DNA of 62,000 nt. It comes from Branchiostoma floridae (Eukaryota > Chordata > Leptocardii > Amphioxiformes > Branchiostomatidae). The notes beneath the pieces were generated by a model. The model was not told the origin of the DNA. It worked only from the letters and a program-made list of their open reading frames with translations, and did not search any database. This document shows positions 1 to 10,932 of the stretch, in pieces (position 1 is the first letter of the stretch; the number at the start of each line of letters is the position of its first letter). The DNA is taken from positions 9,264,715 to 9,326,714 of the forward strand of contig NC_049996.1 in assembly GCF_000003815.2 (NCBI RefSeq), given 5' to 3'. Both the position numbers and the translations under genes were made by a program.

Positions 1-2284
1 TGGCTGAGTAGAGTGATGTCCCTCACCAGGAAAAGTTGTGACAATTGCCTGACTACTTTTCTCTGCTGCATCAGAATAGGTATTTGAAATGGACGGAGTA
101 GTACTGAATGTGCCTTGAGAATCTGCCACAGACGAGGACGGACTAAATGTGTTTTCTGTATGGACTGAAGCTGGTGTGACATCGGAGGCATGAGATGATG
201 TTGTTTCTTCTTCTGTTCCGTAGATAAGCTGATATGTGCCAGTTCTTTCTGTTGTGAAGAGAAGAGAAACTGTTGTTTCTTCAGTGGTTGGAACCACGCT
301 GTTAATTTGGCCATCAGAACCTTCTCCAGTTGGAGAGAAACCTGTTTCAATGGTAGTTTCTTCCAGAGTAGGGACCAGTGTAACTGGATCAAATGTGGAA
401 GCTATGTTTCTTGAGTTAGTTGTGTCAACGGTGTGTTCAACAGTGGTGCCTTCGGGAGTGGGGACAATGGTAAAAGCTGCAGATGTGGATTCTTTCGTTG
501 CTGAGTAAGTTGTTTCGATGGCTGAATTTGTGCTTGTGTCCTCTAGTGTAGGGACTAAGGTTATATGATCAGATGTTGAGGCATCAAATTGGCCGTATGT
601 TGTTTCTAAAGGATGGCCAACTGTTGAGTTGTCTTTTTTTATTGCAGAGTAAGTTGTCTCCATGGCTGGATTGGTGCTTGTGTACTCTTGTGTAGGGACT
701 AAGGTTATATGATCAGATGTTGAGGCATCAAATTGGCCATATGTTGTTTCATCAGTATGGCTAGCTGTTGAGTTGTCTTCTTTTTTTGCAGAGTAAGTTG
801 TCTCCATGGCCGGATTGGTGCTCGCGTCCTCTAGTGTAGGGACTAAGGTAACAAGGTCAGATGTGGAGGCATCGAATGGGCTGTATGTTGTTCTTGCAGG
901 ATGGTCAGCTGTTGTGTCCTGTTGGGTAGGGATGACTGTATTCAAGTCATATGTGGTTTCCTCAGACGTGTCAATGGTGGGAAGGACAGTGGCATCACCA
1001 GTAGTGGGGAGGCTGGATAGAGCTCCATATGTGGATTCTTTTGTTGCAGATGATTTACTAGTAATGTCTTCTAGTGTGGGGACCAAGGTTATTTGGTTAG
1101 ATGTTGAAGTCATGTCTCCATCAGTTTTGGATTCTGTGAAGACAGGTTGACTGGAGTGCAGAGGGGAGACGGGGGTGTTTGCTGAAGTAGTGGTTTCAGG
1201 AGTTAGTCCTATGGTGCTGACTATTGTTGTTTCACTGTAGATATCCGTCTCTGGTAGGAATGGCTCTGGCTCTGTAGTCAACGGCTGAATAAATGGATCA
1301 AAATATGTGGATGATAGGTAAGGAGCCGTTGTGGATGTCAAATAGTCTCTGTCTTCTGAAGTGGTGATTTGAGCAGATTTGGTTGAAGATTGCTCAATGT
1401 TGTGCATTTCTGTTGTAGCAAGCGGAGAAGTCGTCTCTTCAGTTGTAGGAACTTCACTGTTAATTTGGCCATCAGTTCCTTCAGTTATCGCTTTTACAGG
1501 ATAGTCAGTTGTTGTGTCATCTTGGGTTTGGGGTGACTGTATGTAAGTTATATGGGGTTCTTTCTTTAGCACCAGTGTTTTCTGTCGTTGGGAAGATGGT
1601 TGTTGGATAGAGGGTAGATTCTCCCGTCGCTTTTGCACTAAGCTTATCCATCCTCATTTCTTCTGTTGTGGGAAATACTGCAGATGGTTTTGTGGTGGAC
1701 ATATCGCCAAGTTTGTATGAAAGTGGCGCAGTTGGTTCAGAGGAGGATGCATATGCCGTATCCTCAGGCAGATCAAACGAAGAAGTGTCCTGAACACGGG
1801 AACGTGCAGATGCCATGATGCTAGTTCTTGTGTTTGCGTTCTTGTCAGAGAACGCGGCAGTGGTTGAAGACTGAGAAGTAACAACCATCAAAGAGGACGA
1901 GGACAAAGAGTCATCCAAGTCCTCCTGTGTTTTTGGCACCTCGACGTTCACCGTTGTGAACTCTGCTTTTGGCACTTCATTCGTCGTTTCTAACCTGATG
2001 TCCTTTTCATAACCTTGTGCAGATTCCTTTGACTCCTGAGATGTGACATCGTTGCCCTTCCTAGATGCTAAAGCACCCTCGTGGGGTAGACTGGAGGCAA
2101 GGGTGTTGGGAGCGTTAGCTGGACGGATAGCTACGTGAAATACTGTTCGGTCAGTTGTGTTGGTCAAGGTCAGCAGCGTTGCTGTAGAGGTGATGTCTTT
2201 GTCAGATATTGATGCCTCTGTGGGTAGTCGCTGTAGGTCAAAATACACAGAGGACAAGAATTGAACATCACTCTTTTTGGTAGA
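1..2284 (-). CDS. Mucin-like Ser/Thr-rich large exon, partial, frameshifted
   Basis: Minus-strand open frame runs from a splice acceptor (CATTTTACAG, first exon base 2284, phase 0) off the left edge of the window, at least 2280 nt. The first part (2284 to about 1530, about 250 codons) begins STKKSDVQFL. After a one-base shift, the second frame (codon triplets starting at positions 1, 4, 7...) has no stop from about 1653 to 1. Both parts are very rich in Thr, Ser, Pro and Glu, with phrases such as VPTTEETT and LVPTLEDTSTN, as in O-glycosylated mucin-like stalks. No cysteine-rich or transmembrane segment lies inside the window, so the anchor or C-terminus would be further left. Plus-strand ORFs at 236-508 and 806-1150 are antisense shadows. 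The product name is an inference from composition only. Confidence 0.62.
480..960 (-). repeat. 48-codon tandem repeats in mucin-like exon
   Basis: The phrase FDASTSD recurs with its codons at about 578, 722 and 866, exactly 144 bp (48 codons) apart. Each unit carries (I/T)LVPT(L/Q)E, then TSTN(S/P)A(I/M)ETTYSA. Units differ by a few percent. More diverged relatives lie at about 380-480 and 1020-1110. In-frame Ser/Thr-rich repeats are typical of mucin domains, where length polymorphism is common. Confidence 0.7.
1519..1545 (-). other. One-base frameshift inside the mucin-like exon
   Basis: The upstream frame stops at 1517-1519 just after a phrase HTVTPNPR, while the other frame reads SPQTQDDTTTDYP across the same bases. 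The paralogous repeat at about 916-950 reads LNTVIPTQQDTT in one frame. Aligning the two DNA copies (plus strand TTGGGTAGGGATGACTGTA, 19 nt, versus TTGGGTTTGGGGTGACTGTA, 20 nt) shows one extra base here. It is a real null allele, a pseudogene lesion, or a base-calling or assembly error in a G/T-rich run. Confidence 0.65.
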
Positions 2285-3371
2285 CTGTAAAATGGCCCGT
2301 TTTGAAAAAAGGGAAATCACCAGCACCAGGGTTTAACGTCAGGGATTGCAACACAGAATAGTGGAGTGCGTCACACCACCAACAAGGGGATTCCTCAGAT
2401 AGATTGCTCCCAGAGACACCAAGATGGTCCTTTGAAATATTCTTGCACCAGAGTCCATTGACAGAGGGTAACCATTCATATTGGTCAGGTTTTGAAGGAC
2501 CAGGAGATACCATAAAGTTTTTTGTCGTTTGATTGTGTGGTGCGAGTTTGGAAAGACTGGTGAAAATTGTTGTGTGATTGGTTCTGTCCATGTCAAGTGG
2601 GTGTCACCTATAGTATGTGTGTAAGACAATTGTGATGTTTACAAGTGTACTTATTTACTAGTGAGTAGTGTTGCTGTATGTGTTGCAGTGTTGCTTTTTA
2701 AATTTCTGTGAAGAAGAAGAAGGGATAAATGGCTTGTAATGTGTTGGTGTGAGCAGAGCTGAAGTAGAAAATTCAATGGGATTTGTTAAAAATGTAAAAT
2801 AGAGACAGCTGTTTGTCATGTGTGGCTAAAACAGTTTCTTGTGTTTTGATCATGAAGTCTTCTTGGAGTGGGAACACCACCTATCATTAACCCGAAAAAG
2901 AAAAATGCTTAATAATGAGAAGGAACACAGAGCAAAGCTATGACCATACATGTACATTTAGTTCCATGTAGAAAGTGACAAGAGGATTCCTGAGTTAGGT
3001 TAGCACATTATGTATACCTTAGCCAATGTTATGGGCAAGGATGAAGAAATGAGACGCATGGTTAGGATTTGCATGCATGGTGATATACACAGTGTACATG
3101 TATACAAAGCAATGCGATCAATTGTAACAGTTACAGTAGTCAAAGGACATTAACCTGACTTGCTACCAGATCAGGGTACAACAAAGAAATTATCAAGCAG
3201 TCTTTCTAAGCTTTACGTTTGGATCCTTTTTGTGGTGCATGATTTGTAATCAATCAATGACTTTCAATTGGTTTGCCAAGAGTTCTAAAAGTGATGCCTC
3301 TTAATGGAACTTAAATTTTGGGTTTCACTATTTCTGTACAAACTCAGCTCACAATGACAAGTGATTCTGAC
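2285..3371. other. Putative intron, no feature seen
   Basis: Between the mucin-like exon and the next candidate exon. AT-rich, no open frame of note apart from short chance ORFs on the minus strand at 2268-2629. No repeat that I could delimit. Confidence 0.4.
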
Positions 3372-3524
3372 CTTTGTTGATGATTTGGACATTTTTGTTC
3401 TTGCAGTTTTCCTGACAGTTCCTGTGGTTGATGGTGTATGCACAACCTCCGGCTGTTTCGTTCTTTCCGTTCTTTTCTGGTCCATGTGCCTGTCCGTGGT
3501 GCTGACTTGGCTATTAAGACCTGT
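3372..3524 (-). CDS. Candidate basic Ser/Thr-rich exon of the mucin-like gene
   Basis: On the minus strand a run of seven T and AGCAG forms an acceptor (exon starting at 3524, or 3527 if the nearer AG is used). A donor AAG/GTCAGA closes it after 3372. The 51 codons in between read TGLNSQVSTTDRHMDQ, then a stretch rich in Lys, Arg, Thr and Pro, ending KMSKSSTK. Both ends are phase 0, which matches the phase-0 start of the mucin-like exon, and the composition agrees with a linker preceding it. No domain is recognised. The first gene-model alternative is that this is chance, because the exon is short. Confidence 0.35.
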
Positions 3525-3640
3525 CTGCTAAAAAAATTGTACAATTGTATGTTTACCGATATTTATACCACAAACATAGATTTTTCCCTACAGTATATGA
3601 CTATGCATGGTTAGACATTGTAAATGGCACCTCATATGAG

Positions 3641-3668
3641 GATGAACTGAACTGAACTGAACTGATAT
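3641..3668 (+). repeat. AACTG pentanucleotide microsatellite
   Basis: About five uninterrupted copies of GAACT within putative intron sequence. Confidence 0.8.
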
Positions 3669-3801
3669 GACTACAATGTATGTTGCTACCACAAACTAAA
3701 AACCACCGTGAACACTTGATGTTCTTGCTACTGCCAAATCAAATCCCCACGAACTTAAATGCATTTTACACACACTGACCCCACAACAGACAAAGACATA
3801 C

Positions 3802-3899
3802 CAAATATGGTGTCCATACTTGAGATGGCGGGGTTTTCCTTCTGTCCGTATGAAAGGGATGTGCCAGTTTGAGGGGGAATTTCTCATCATCAGAGTCAT
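3802..3899 (-). CDS. Candidate acidic-then-basic exon of the mucin-like gene
   Basis: Minus-strand acceptor TTTTGCTACAG (first base 3899) and strong donor TTG/GTATGT (last base 3802) bound 98 nt. Read with one borrowed base (phase 1 start, phase 0 end) it gives (x)DSDDEKFPLKLAHPFHT followed by DRRKTPPSQVWTPYL. The phase-0 end fits the candidate exon at 3524. The DDSDDEKFP start resembles, in the same frame, the ends of the two exon-like copies at 4472-4735 (VDDDSGGNLLP, VDDNSDDNLPK), which suggests an ancestral exon duplicated in place. The function is unknown. Confidence 0.35.
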
Positions 3900-4471
3900 C
3901 TGTAGCAAAATCATTATAATAAGTAAATATACAGATATAAAATGTTGACATACTAAATATATCAAAATAACACACTTCAAATTGAGTGACATTACACAAA
4001 AATCATAACCTTTGCAGAGTTAATGAAGTGTTGAGAACTGTGGTTCTGCAGTAGTTGAATAAAGCTTTGAGATGTCAATGGTGATACGCACAATAGCCCA
4101 TGATGAAAATCAAGAATCAGCCCTCCTTTAAAAAGATGTTAACTATGGTGCTCTTAGTAGTCTGCGAAGGAGAAACATTTTGCCTATAGTACTATACTGT
4201 CATTTATTATACTGACTTTCCTTATACTTTATACATGTACATGGGGAAAGGACATTATTGCAGTGTTCAACTTTGCAGTTGAAAAATTCGATAGGACATA
4301 ATAATACATTGGAAACAAGTATTGTCTGTGTCATCAATGTGCAGAGGACAGGTCACTGCAAATCAGGGTTGTAGCCAGCCAGAATCAATTTCCGTCCCCC
4401 TGATTTTGAATGTACATCCTATCAACCCCCGAAGGCCACTGCAAACATTACGAGACTTTCGGCCCTCACCA

Positions 4472-4588
4472 TCAGCTCTGCTGCCCACACACTGGAAGCA
4501 AGTTGCCACCAGAATCGTCATCCACAGAACGCCTGGCTTCACCATACGGCCGGATGGTCTTTGGCCTTCTGTTGTAGTTTTCACCTTC
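4472..4588 (-). CDS. Exon-like copy A, ends in a stop (possible alternative terminal exon)
   Basis: After an acceptor TTCATGTAG (exon from 4588), a phase-0 frame reads EGENYNRRPKTIRPYGEARR, then SVDDDSGGNLLPVCGQQS and a stop at 4472-4474 (38 aa). The composition is charged and tail-like. It is a near duplicate of copy B 147 bp upstream, including the pyrimidine tract and acceptor. A second frame (KTTTEGQRPSGRM) is also open across both copies and could instead leave by a donor ATG/GTGAGG near 4470 in phase 1, so the coding frame is not certain. Confidence 0.35.
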   Translation of the reverse strand, partial: EGENYNRRPKTIRPYGEARRSVDDDSGGNLLPVCGQQS

Positions 4589-4630
4589 CTACATGAACAA
4601 ATCTGGAGACAAAAAAATGATCGGATGAGT

Positions 4631-4735
4631 TCATGTTTTGGGCAAGTTGTCATCAGAATTGTCATCCACAGAATTCTTCCTGGCTTTACCATACGGCCGG
4701 ATGGTCTTTGGCCTTCTGTTGTAGTGGTCACTTTC
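4631..4735 (-). CDS. Exon-like copy B, ends in a stop (tandem duplicate of copy A)
   Basis: Same acceptor context as copy A (TTCATGTAG, exon from 4735). The phase-0 frame reads ESDHYNRRPKTIRPYGKARK, then NSVDDNSDDNLPKT and a stop at 4631-4633 (34 aa). Differences from copy A include a 3-base indel that keeps this frame and several conservative changes (D/N, E/K). Two in-tandem exons that each carry their own stop would suit mutually exclusive terminal exons, but they could also be decayed duplicates. The neighbouring candidate exon at 5575-5723 ends in phase 1, which would give an immediate stop here, so it cannot splice directly to either copy. Confidence 0.35.
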   Translation of the reverse strand, partial: ESDHYNRRPKTIRPYGKARKNSVDDNSDDNLPKT

Positions 4736-5574
4736 CTACATGAACAAATCTGGAGACAAAACAACATCATTTTGATGAGTAAATGTTTCGTGCACGTTTC
4801 ATGCTTAGTTGAACGGTCAGCCTTAGAATTTAAATGCTGATAAGGCTGGTTGAAAACAACAAGATTTTTGATACCCACTGATTTAGAGCCATTGGAATTA
4901 TACATGATACATGTACAAGAATTAGAATCATATACAAAGAAACACAAATTGCACGAATTGAAAAAATGACGGACTAGAAGTTCTTAACTGGATGTTCAAC
5001 TTGCATAAACTGCATAAAACAATATTGTCCATGTAGCTTGATCATGATATGCACTGTCACTATTCTATTAGTTACACAATCGGTCCTACCTACAAAGGAA
5101 AAGGAAATGCTAAATAAACAATGGCTGTAACTGTATTGTATGGCGATATGAAAAAGGCCTTTGATTCTTGTCACAGATTCAATTAGCATTATGGGTCAGT
5201 GACCTAAGGAGGACAAGTCCTACATTAAGGGACACCACCGACAAGAAGACTCTGGAAACCTTGGTCAGACAAATTGATACAGATACCTTAATTGTTTCAC
5301 GTAATCACCAACATTGTTTAACAGTGAAGAGGATGGACCTTCTCCACGTCCATAGAACCATGTACTTGTATGTTGTCAAAATTACAAAAACATGCTAGCA
5401 CAACAGACAGCCAGTATCCTATGGCTTTTGGCTAATACACTTTTAAATGCATCCACACAAACACAGAAGCATTGTCATGATTGATGTCAACTGTCAGAAA
5501 GATAATGATTCTGAAATGTTTTGAGTATACACAGTGGTTTAGGAAACACACATAGAGAAAAAGTCAAGACTTAC

Positions 5575-5723
5575 ATGATAGTATCCCGTCTTTCATAGCA
5601 TTTTCCTGACTATCAAAGCGAGCGTCCTCCAGCATTTGAAATGTTACAAATGATCTATGAAACTGCCGTAGCCTTGAGAGAGACAGACCCCGAGGCGGCT
5701 CATTATTGGTGAACAAAGAACCC
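5575..5723 (-). CDS. Candidate exon, Arg/Ser-rich, of the mucin-like gene
   Basis: A strong minus-strand donor TCAT/GTAAGT closes the exon at 5575. A plausible acceptor (CACACGTTTGAG) opens it at 5723. The 49 full codons read GSLFTNNEPPRGLSLSRLRQ, then FHRSFVTFQMLEDARF and DSQENAMKDGILS. The phase-1 end fits the phase-1 start of the candidate exon at 3899 (joined codon T/AT). No family is recognised. The acceptor is only moderate. Confidence 0.3.
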
Positions 5724-7116
5724 CTCAAACGTGTGCGGGTATGTGGAAAACACAGACTTAATCACAGCAATTATCTCATAGCCTTCACTAGAAACTAACA
5801 CATCAAAAGCTTCTGAAAAAATGTCATGTTAGCGGTGTAATTTTAGTACAGTATGCATATTATTGGCTAGACTTTCTGTACTTGTTTGGAAAGTCATCAA
5901 GACATCACTTCAGAAAATATTAAAGTATTGTCGGCAACACAGATCTAAGAAAGTCTTAAGTGGAGATTGATCATTGAGTCCGTGATATTTCCAGAAAGTC
6001 ATTTAACATACGGGTCAATGACTTTTCTTACTAAAAAGGTGCTAAAACCTCACCAAAGACTATAAAAATGAAGTCTCCCATTCATGATCAGGTATACGTA
6101 GTATAAAAAAGCTCATGTCCTGAGATGGTTTTGTTTGCATAACATGAGGTACATATTTAATTTAGCTTCTTTACAATTACGCAGACAATGAAACATAGAC
6201 TAGAGTAGCCAATCACTGAAGTAGATAATAGGCCATATTTCACGATAATTGTCCAGAATGCTATTCATCTCAGACTTGAGGACTATTTTAGACTAACTCA
6301 TTACCTCCATTAAAGCATTCTATTGCACATTGTGCTATAATCACCTTTCAGATTATTTTCAAAGATTCCAAACGTTGTCAATCATCATTGGCAATGGAGA
6401 ACTTAAAGTTGAAAAAAGCAAATGATTCGTAATTGCATTTATCGATCTAATTACTCATGAAAAGTGCAGCACCTCTTTGCTGCACTAATTGTCACACAAA
6501 ACAATCATGGATACACACAGCCAACTTTTACACTTAGTCTATCTCTCCTAAGTAGAGTGATATCTACAATTTCATCTTCGCCATCTTGTCATGCATCTAC
6601 ATTTAACAATATCAAAGTTTTCCCTAGGCGACTGACAGTTTACTCTCATAGTTCATTCTATTCTATAGGAATAGAAAAAAAGAGAATAAGCTATAAAATA
6701 TGACAGACATCTAGACATTTTGAAAACTCTTGCTTGTATATGTGATAGCCAATTTCCTCACTGCATGGAGGTAAAAACAGGACTGTCTGCAGTTTTCTTT
6801 TTTTTCTGTCCTTCTGATTGTCTGGGAGTCTATTTTTCCCTTGGATAGGAAGTTAAATGGAGGTCCTATGTATGAAGAAAGCCACACTTCAAGGACTTTA
6901 AGATGCCACAACAGTGACAACACCTTTAACAAAGAGTAGGATTCAATCCCAGTGTTTAAGTGGAACAAATACGATTCTGACTGGATACGCAGCTTGTACT
7001 CTGTAGTACCAATGTCGGTTGTTACAGCATGAGTCAGTTTACCGGGTATACAATTTACAAACAAACAAAATGTACCCTCATAATTATTAAGTGATAGAGG
7101 GAGTGCTGTGCCCATA
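5724..7116. other. No gene seen
   Basis: AT-rich intron-like or intergenic DNA. The ORFs at 6464-6703 and 6711-7172 show no codon-like composition and the latter runs into a transposon end. Confidence 0.4.
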
Positions 7117-7449
7117 AAGCTAAGGGCACAACCCGCCGTACGTGCAAAATTTACGTGCTGTCTACATGCCAAAACGTGGGCAACCTTTTGGGATCCGTAA
7201 GTGGTTAAAGTACCGCCTCAGTACAAACTCGTGGGGAATGCGACAGATTTTGGAGCATGCAGACACGCTGTAGAACTTTACGTGCAGGGAAAACTTTTGT
7301 GCCATCGGGTTGGCGATTCGCCCCCCGTACGTGCCAGTACGGGCAACGCGCCTGCCCTATACAGCCCGAACATTTTCACAAGAGGAGGACGTGGCCTCCC
7401 AAAAAACGTGCAGAAAAATTGCACGTACGGCGGGTTGTGCCCTTAGCTT
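7117..7449. mobile_element. Nonautonomous DNA transposon with 30-bp inverted ends
   Basis: The left end AAGCTAAGGGCACAACCCGC continues CGTACGTGCAA. The right end (7420-7449) is its exact reverse complement apart from the innermost bases. The 333-bp body is GC-rich relative to its flanks and contains further copies of the subterminal ACGTGCA word. ORFs at 7201-7510 lie inside it and are chance. The superfamily cannot be assigned because the target-site duplication is unclear. Confidence 0.8.
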
Positions 7450-7517
7450 AAGCTGGCATGGGCGGCAAGTGTTTGATCATAGTCTCCACATGGCGTGCCC
7501 CAGAGCATAGGATGTCC

Positions 7518-8466
7518 TTAACCCTCATCCGACCGTTACATTTTTACGACGAATCTGACCGTATGGGGTCATTTTTGACCCCATTTTGTTTTGCTCATAG
7601 ACATATTTCTGCTGGCTTATTTTGTCATTTCTATGTATTTACTGTTTCACCAATCTATGAAAAATATTTTAACAAGTTTTGGCGTCATTAGTTATTACTC
7701 ATTATCATAATTTATGCAGAAAATGAGGAGAAAGCACATTTGCTCTGAAAATCTACCATACTCAACCTACTTAAACAATGTTTTGAATTATAGATTTCTA
7801 AACAAAGGTTTTTAAGCTGCAATAATACTTATAGCATAATAATGCTATTTAACAAGAAAAAATACAATATTTGTGAAAAGTAACGAATTTATTACTTAAT
7901 TATGCACCATATTCCGCCATCAAAACACACACATACAATAACTCTTGTCTATTTTCCCGCAGAGATCTTTCTTATAGGTTCCTTCTGCACATTCTGTCCA
8001 TATATTGTTTCTTGATTAATTAGAAACATTTTCATTTTCATTAGCAAAGGTAATTAGTGCGTATTATCATAATTTATGCAGAATGTCGAAAAACTGTGTT
8101 TTACACTAAAATACTAAATTTCTTTCAAAATATTCGGTGTTTAATCATCTAAGCAACTATAACGTATTGCTGTAATAGCAATGATGAGGAATGCCTGTTA
8201 TTTCATTGAAATTTCTTGATATTTATGTAATTAATGATTCATAATTGGCTGGGGTCATTTTTGACCCCACCGAACCAGACACAAACTTTCAAGTATAGCT
8301 TATACAATAATGGACAAAACTCGGTGAAAAATTGGTAGATGTTGCAAGACATGTATACAAACAAATTCATGGAAGGAAATTTTTCTCCGATGAAAAATGT
8401 TGCTATGACAGATAAAAATATAGGCCTGGGGTCAAAAATGACCCCATACGGTCGGATGAGGGTTAA
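7518..8466. mobile_element. piggyBac-like nonautonomous element with TTAA target duplication
   Basis: TTAA at 7518-7521 and 8463-8466 flanks a 941-bp element whose ends are CCCTCATCCGACCGT and its reverse complement. piggyBac elements insert at TTAA and have ends beginning CCY, so this class fits. A subterminal palindrome GGGGTCATTTTTGACCCC is present near the left end (about 7566), near the right end (about 8429) and a third time at about 8251. The left end carries an extra 26-bp duplication that repeats GACCGT. There is no transposase frame inside. Confidence 0.85.
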
Positions 8467-10362
8467 ATAATCCCCACCCTTTTCACTTGCCAATTTATTT
8501 TTCCACATTCGTAGAAAAATAGACACAGCAGCTCTTTGTACAGACAATACAATACAGCATCTGCATCCACAATGAAGCACTGATATGTGACAACTTCGAC
8601 TCAAAGTTCAAAGTCTATCAATCAAAATCACTGCCAATGTAGACTCGACAAGACAGATACTGAATTTAGGCAAAAATTTTCACAGTACTACTACTTGTTT
8701 GCATTTTTCATGGTGCTCCTTTACTGCGTACTAAAAATCACCTGAGGCTCTCGAACATCATGTCTCCTTTTACAGTAAAATCTTGCATGGTACACATGTA
8801 CATGTAGTTTCAACCGTGAACATAAAAATAACACTTACACTCCATTTTCTCTTTTGCAAACTTAAGTTAAATCCTCGTAACCATTTCCAACTTTTACAAT
8901 TTTACTGTCAAAGCACTGAAGGATCCAGACAGTTTCAATGGACACTGGCAGATGCATAAAAAAGTGGAGAGTAAAAAATGTGCACCCTAAAAATATGTCC
9001 TAATTTAAAAACACTTTCAACTACCGTACCGGGACAGAGCCGCATCCTGCCTCTGCTTCGAGATCGGAGTGAGATTCTTTGGCATGTTAAATTGACCGTA
9101 AATAAAAACTGTATCAACCTTTAAAGTTCAGCTGTCCGACCAGCAGTGTGAGAAAGCGTCTGGTGTGCGCTGACTTATGGATGGAACGCCACATGTACGA
9201 GAATAAACTTTGACCCTTTTGGCCCATACAGGGAATGCCTAGGGCTGAGAACGGCCCCGTCAACTTTTTTAGTCATTCAAATGATTACAGCAATTGATTT
9301 GCGGTTGCATCTTGACCTTGCTATTCAATGTGGTTGTTGGTGTGCAAAGCATTTCGGATACATTAATGATTATTCATACAATGTACGCGTTGATACAAAG
9401 TCATGTATTTGAAAGGAGTTGGACAAAGGTGGGGAAAACGTAAATGGCAGGTCAAAGCTGTTCTTAGCTCTTCAAGTAGCACAAGAATCAGAAGAAATTT
9501 ATGACTGTCGAACCAACAGTCGACTGTTATTTCAGTCGGCAGTATCCCTCCGATCCCACCTTATATGTCAGTCATTTTACTATGGAAGATTCAAACATGA
9601 TCAGGACAAGATATAGTTTGTCAGATACATGTACATGTTGCACATAGTACTAGTATTAGTAGTATCCAGCAGGTATTTCGTTACATTATGCTGCTGGGGT
9701 CCCTGACACAGCTGAGCAGCAGACAAGGCTATTCTGCACACCGAGTTACCCCACATGCTAACTCTCGTGTGCTCTTTATAAAAAAACAACACGATCATAT
9801 TGCACAATCTCACAACAGTGATGACGGCAGTGTTAACCTTGTTGCACAGAGAAAACATGCCCTTCTCCTAAACCTGTGTGACCTGTATAGCAAACAGGAC
9901 TTTGTAATTGCTACCCCCTGCCAGCACTGAAAAGAGTAACTACAGTAAATCCATTTGATGTTGCGGCAGGTAATTTTAGCGGTTTGGGGGGTACTTGTAA
10001 GGAAAAAGCTCACGCCATTTAATTCTAGAGGTGGGAATAAATCATTCTAGTCAGCCTCAGCACATTGACTGTACAACTTGGATTTAAATTTCAGCGGTTG
10101 AATAGAGACTGCTTAAGTTGCCAGAATCAAGTTACCATTAAGACATCACAAATTACAGTATTTGATTCATCTGGAATCATGGATGGATTGAGAGGATCAA
10201 AGCTGTATCAGGATGGGACAGAAGGAATCTGAAAGGCATTTCCTCTTGTAGTAAAAGGCTTGAATACCTTGCATTGTTCGGTCGCAAAATTCAATGAGGT
10301 ACATTGTACGTGTGGCCTGGTAGCAACAATCAGTGTAGTAACAATCGGTTATTCACAAGAAA
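8467..10362. other. No gene seen
   Basis: AT-rich. A fragment at about 9944-9975 (TACAGTAAATCCATTTGATG followed by TTGCGG) resembles one end of the TACTGTAAAT transposon family at 10363, so it is probably a relic. Confidence 0.35.
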
Positions 10363-10559
10363 TACTGTAAATGTATTTAAGTTCGCGGTAGCGGGAAAAA
10401 TAGCTTTTGAGGTGGTTTTAAGTTTGCGGTAGTAGCATGCACTGTAGTCTCTTACTGCCATGGAAAAAAATGTTCGCGGTTGTTTCAAGTTCGCGGTGAC
10501 GCAGCCACTGCGAAAACCATGAACATCAAACCACCGCAAAAGTTTCTGTATTTACAGTA
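10363..10559. mobile_element. Short TA-flanked MITE with CTGTAAAT ends
   Basis: Ends are TACTGTAAATGTATTTAAG and the reverse complement of TACTGTAAATACAGAAAC. If the outer TA is the target duplication, this is a Tc1/mariner-type insertion. The 197-bp body carries repeated TTCGCGGT/ACCGCGAA words in both orientations and could fold into a long hairpin. Confidence 0.75.
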
Positions 10560-10758
10560 CTCCTCACTCCCACAAATGAGTCAGGACTGGGATTAAGGAA
10601 TATTGTCCAGTAGATAACATCAAAATATGACGTCAGATATGTACATGCACTACTCTAAAGCCTTGTAAAACTTTAAAAAAGGCTTGTAGTTGTTATGGTT
10701 TATCATGTCAATGCATTTTTTCTACCTTCATGAAAGCAAATAAAAAGGTATTGTTTAC

Positions 10759-10932
10759 GGCCTGCATGTGTGTTTGTCTTGGTGTGTGTATGTTGTAAAG
10801 TGACAGGATGTGAGGTGGAAGATGGCATAACTGATGAAGACTGGCAGGATAGAGAGGTTGGCTTGGCACAGGTCCAAAGTTGGTCCTACAGGCTGGTAGG
10901 AAAATGCTGACAGACAGAATAAGCAATAGCAT
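10759..10932 (-). CDS. Possible signal-peptide exon
   Basis: An ATG at 10932 on the minus strand opens MLLLILSVSIFLPAC, a textbook signal-peptide core, followed by RTNFGPVPSQPLYPASLHQL and about 20 more residues to a weak donor GCC/GTAAAC (58 codons, phase 0). A possible acceptor TCTATCATAG lies about 60 bp upstream. It could start the mucin-like gene. Against it: the donor is weak, a short upstream ATG exists, and a competing frame is open. Confidence 0.2.

Noticed and set aside
236-1150. Plus-strand Val/Ser-rich ORFs
   Set aside because: Complement of the Thr/Ser-rich minus-strand exon; low-complexity shadow.
4363-4947. 194-aa minus-strand ORF through both exon-like copies
   Set aside because: It reads through two pyrimidine tracts and acceptors as if coding. 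The duplicated, phase-0 frame ending in stops explains the repeats better, though the alternative frame cannot be fully excluded.
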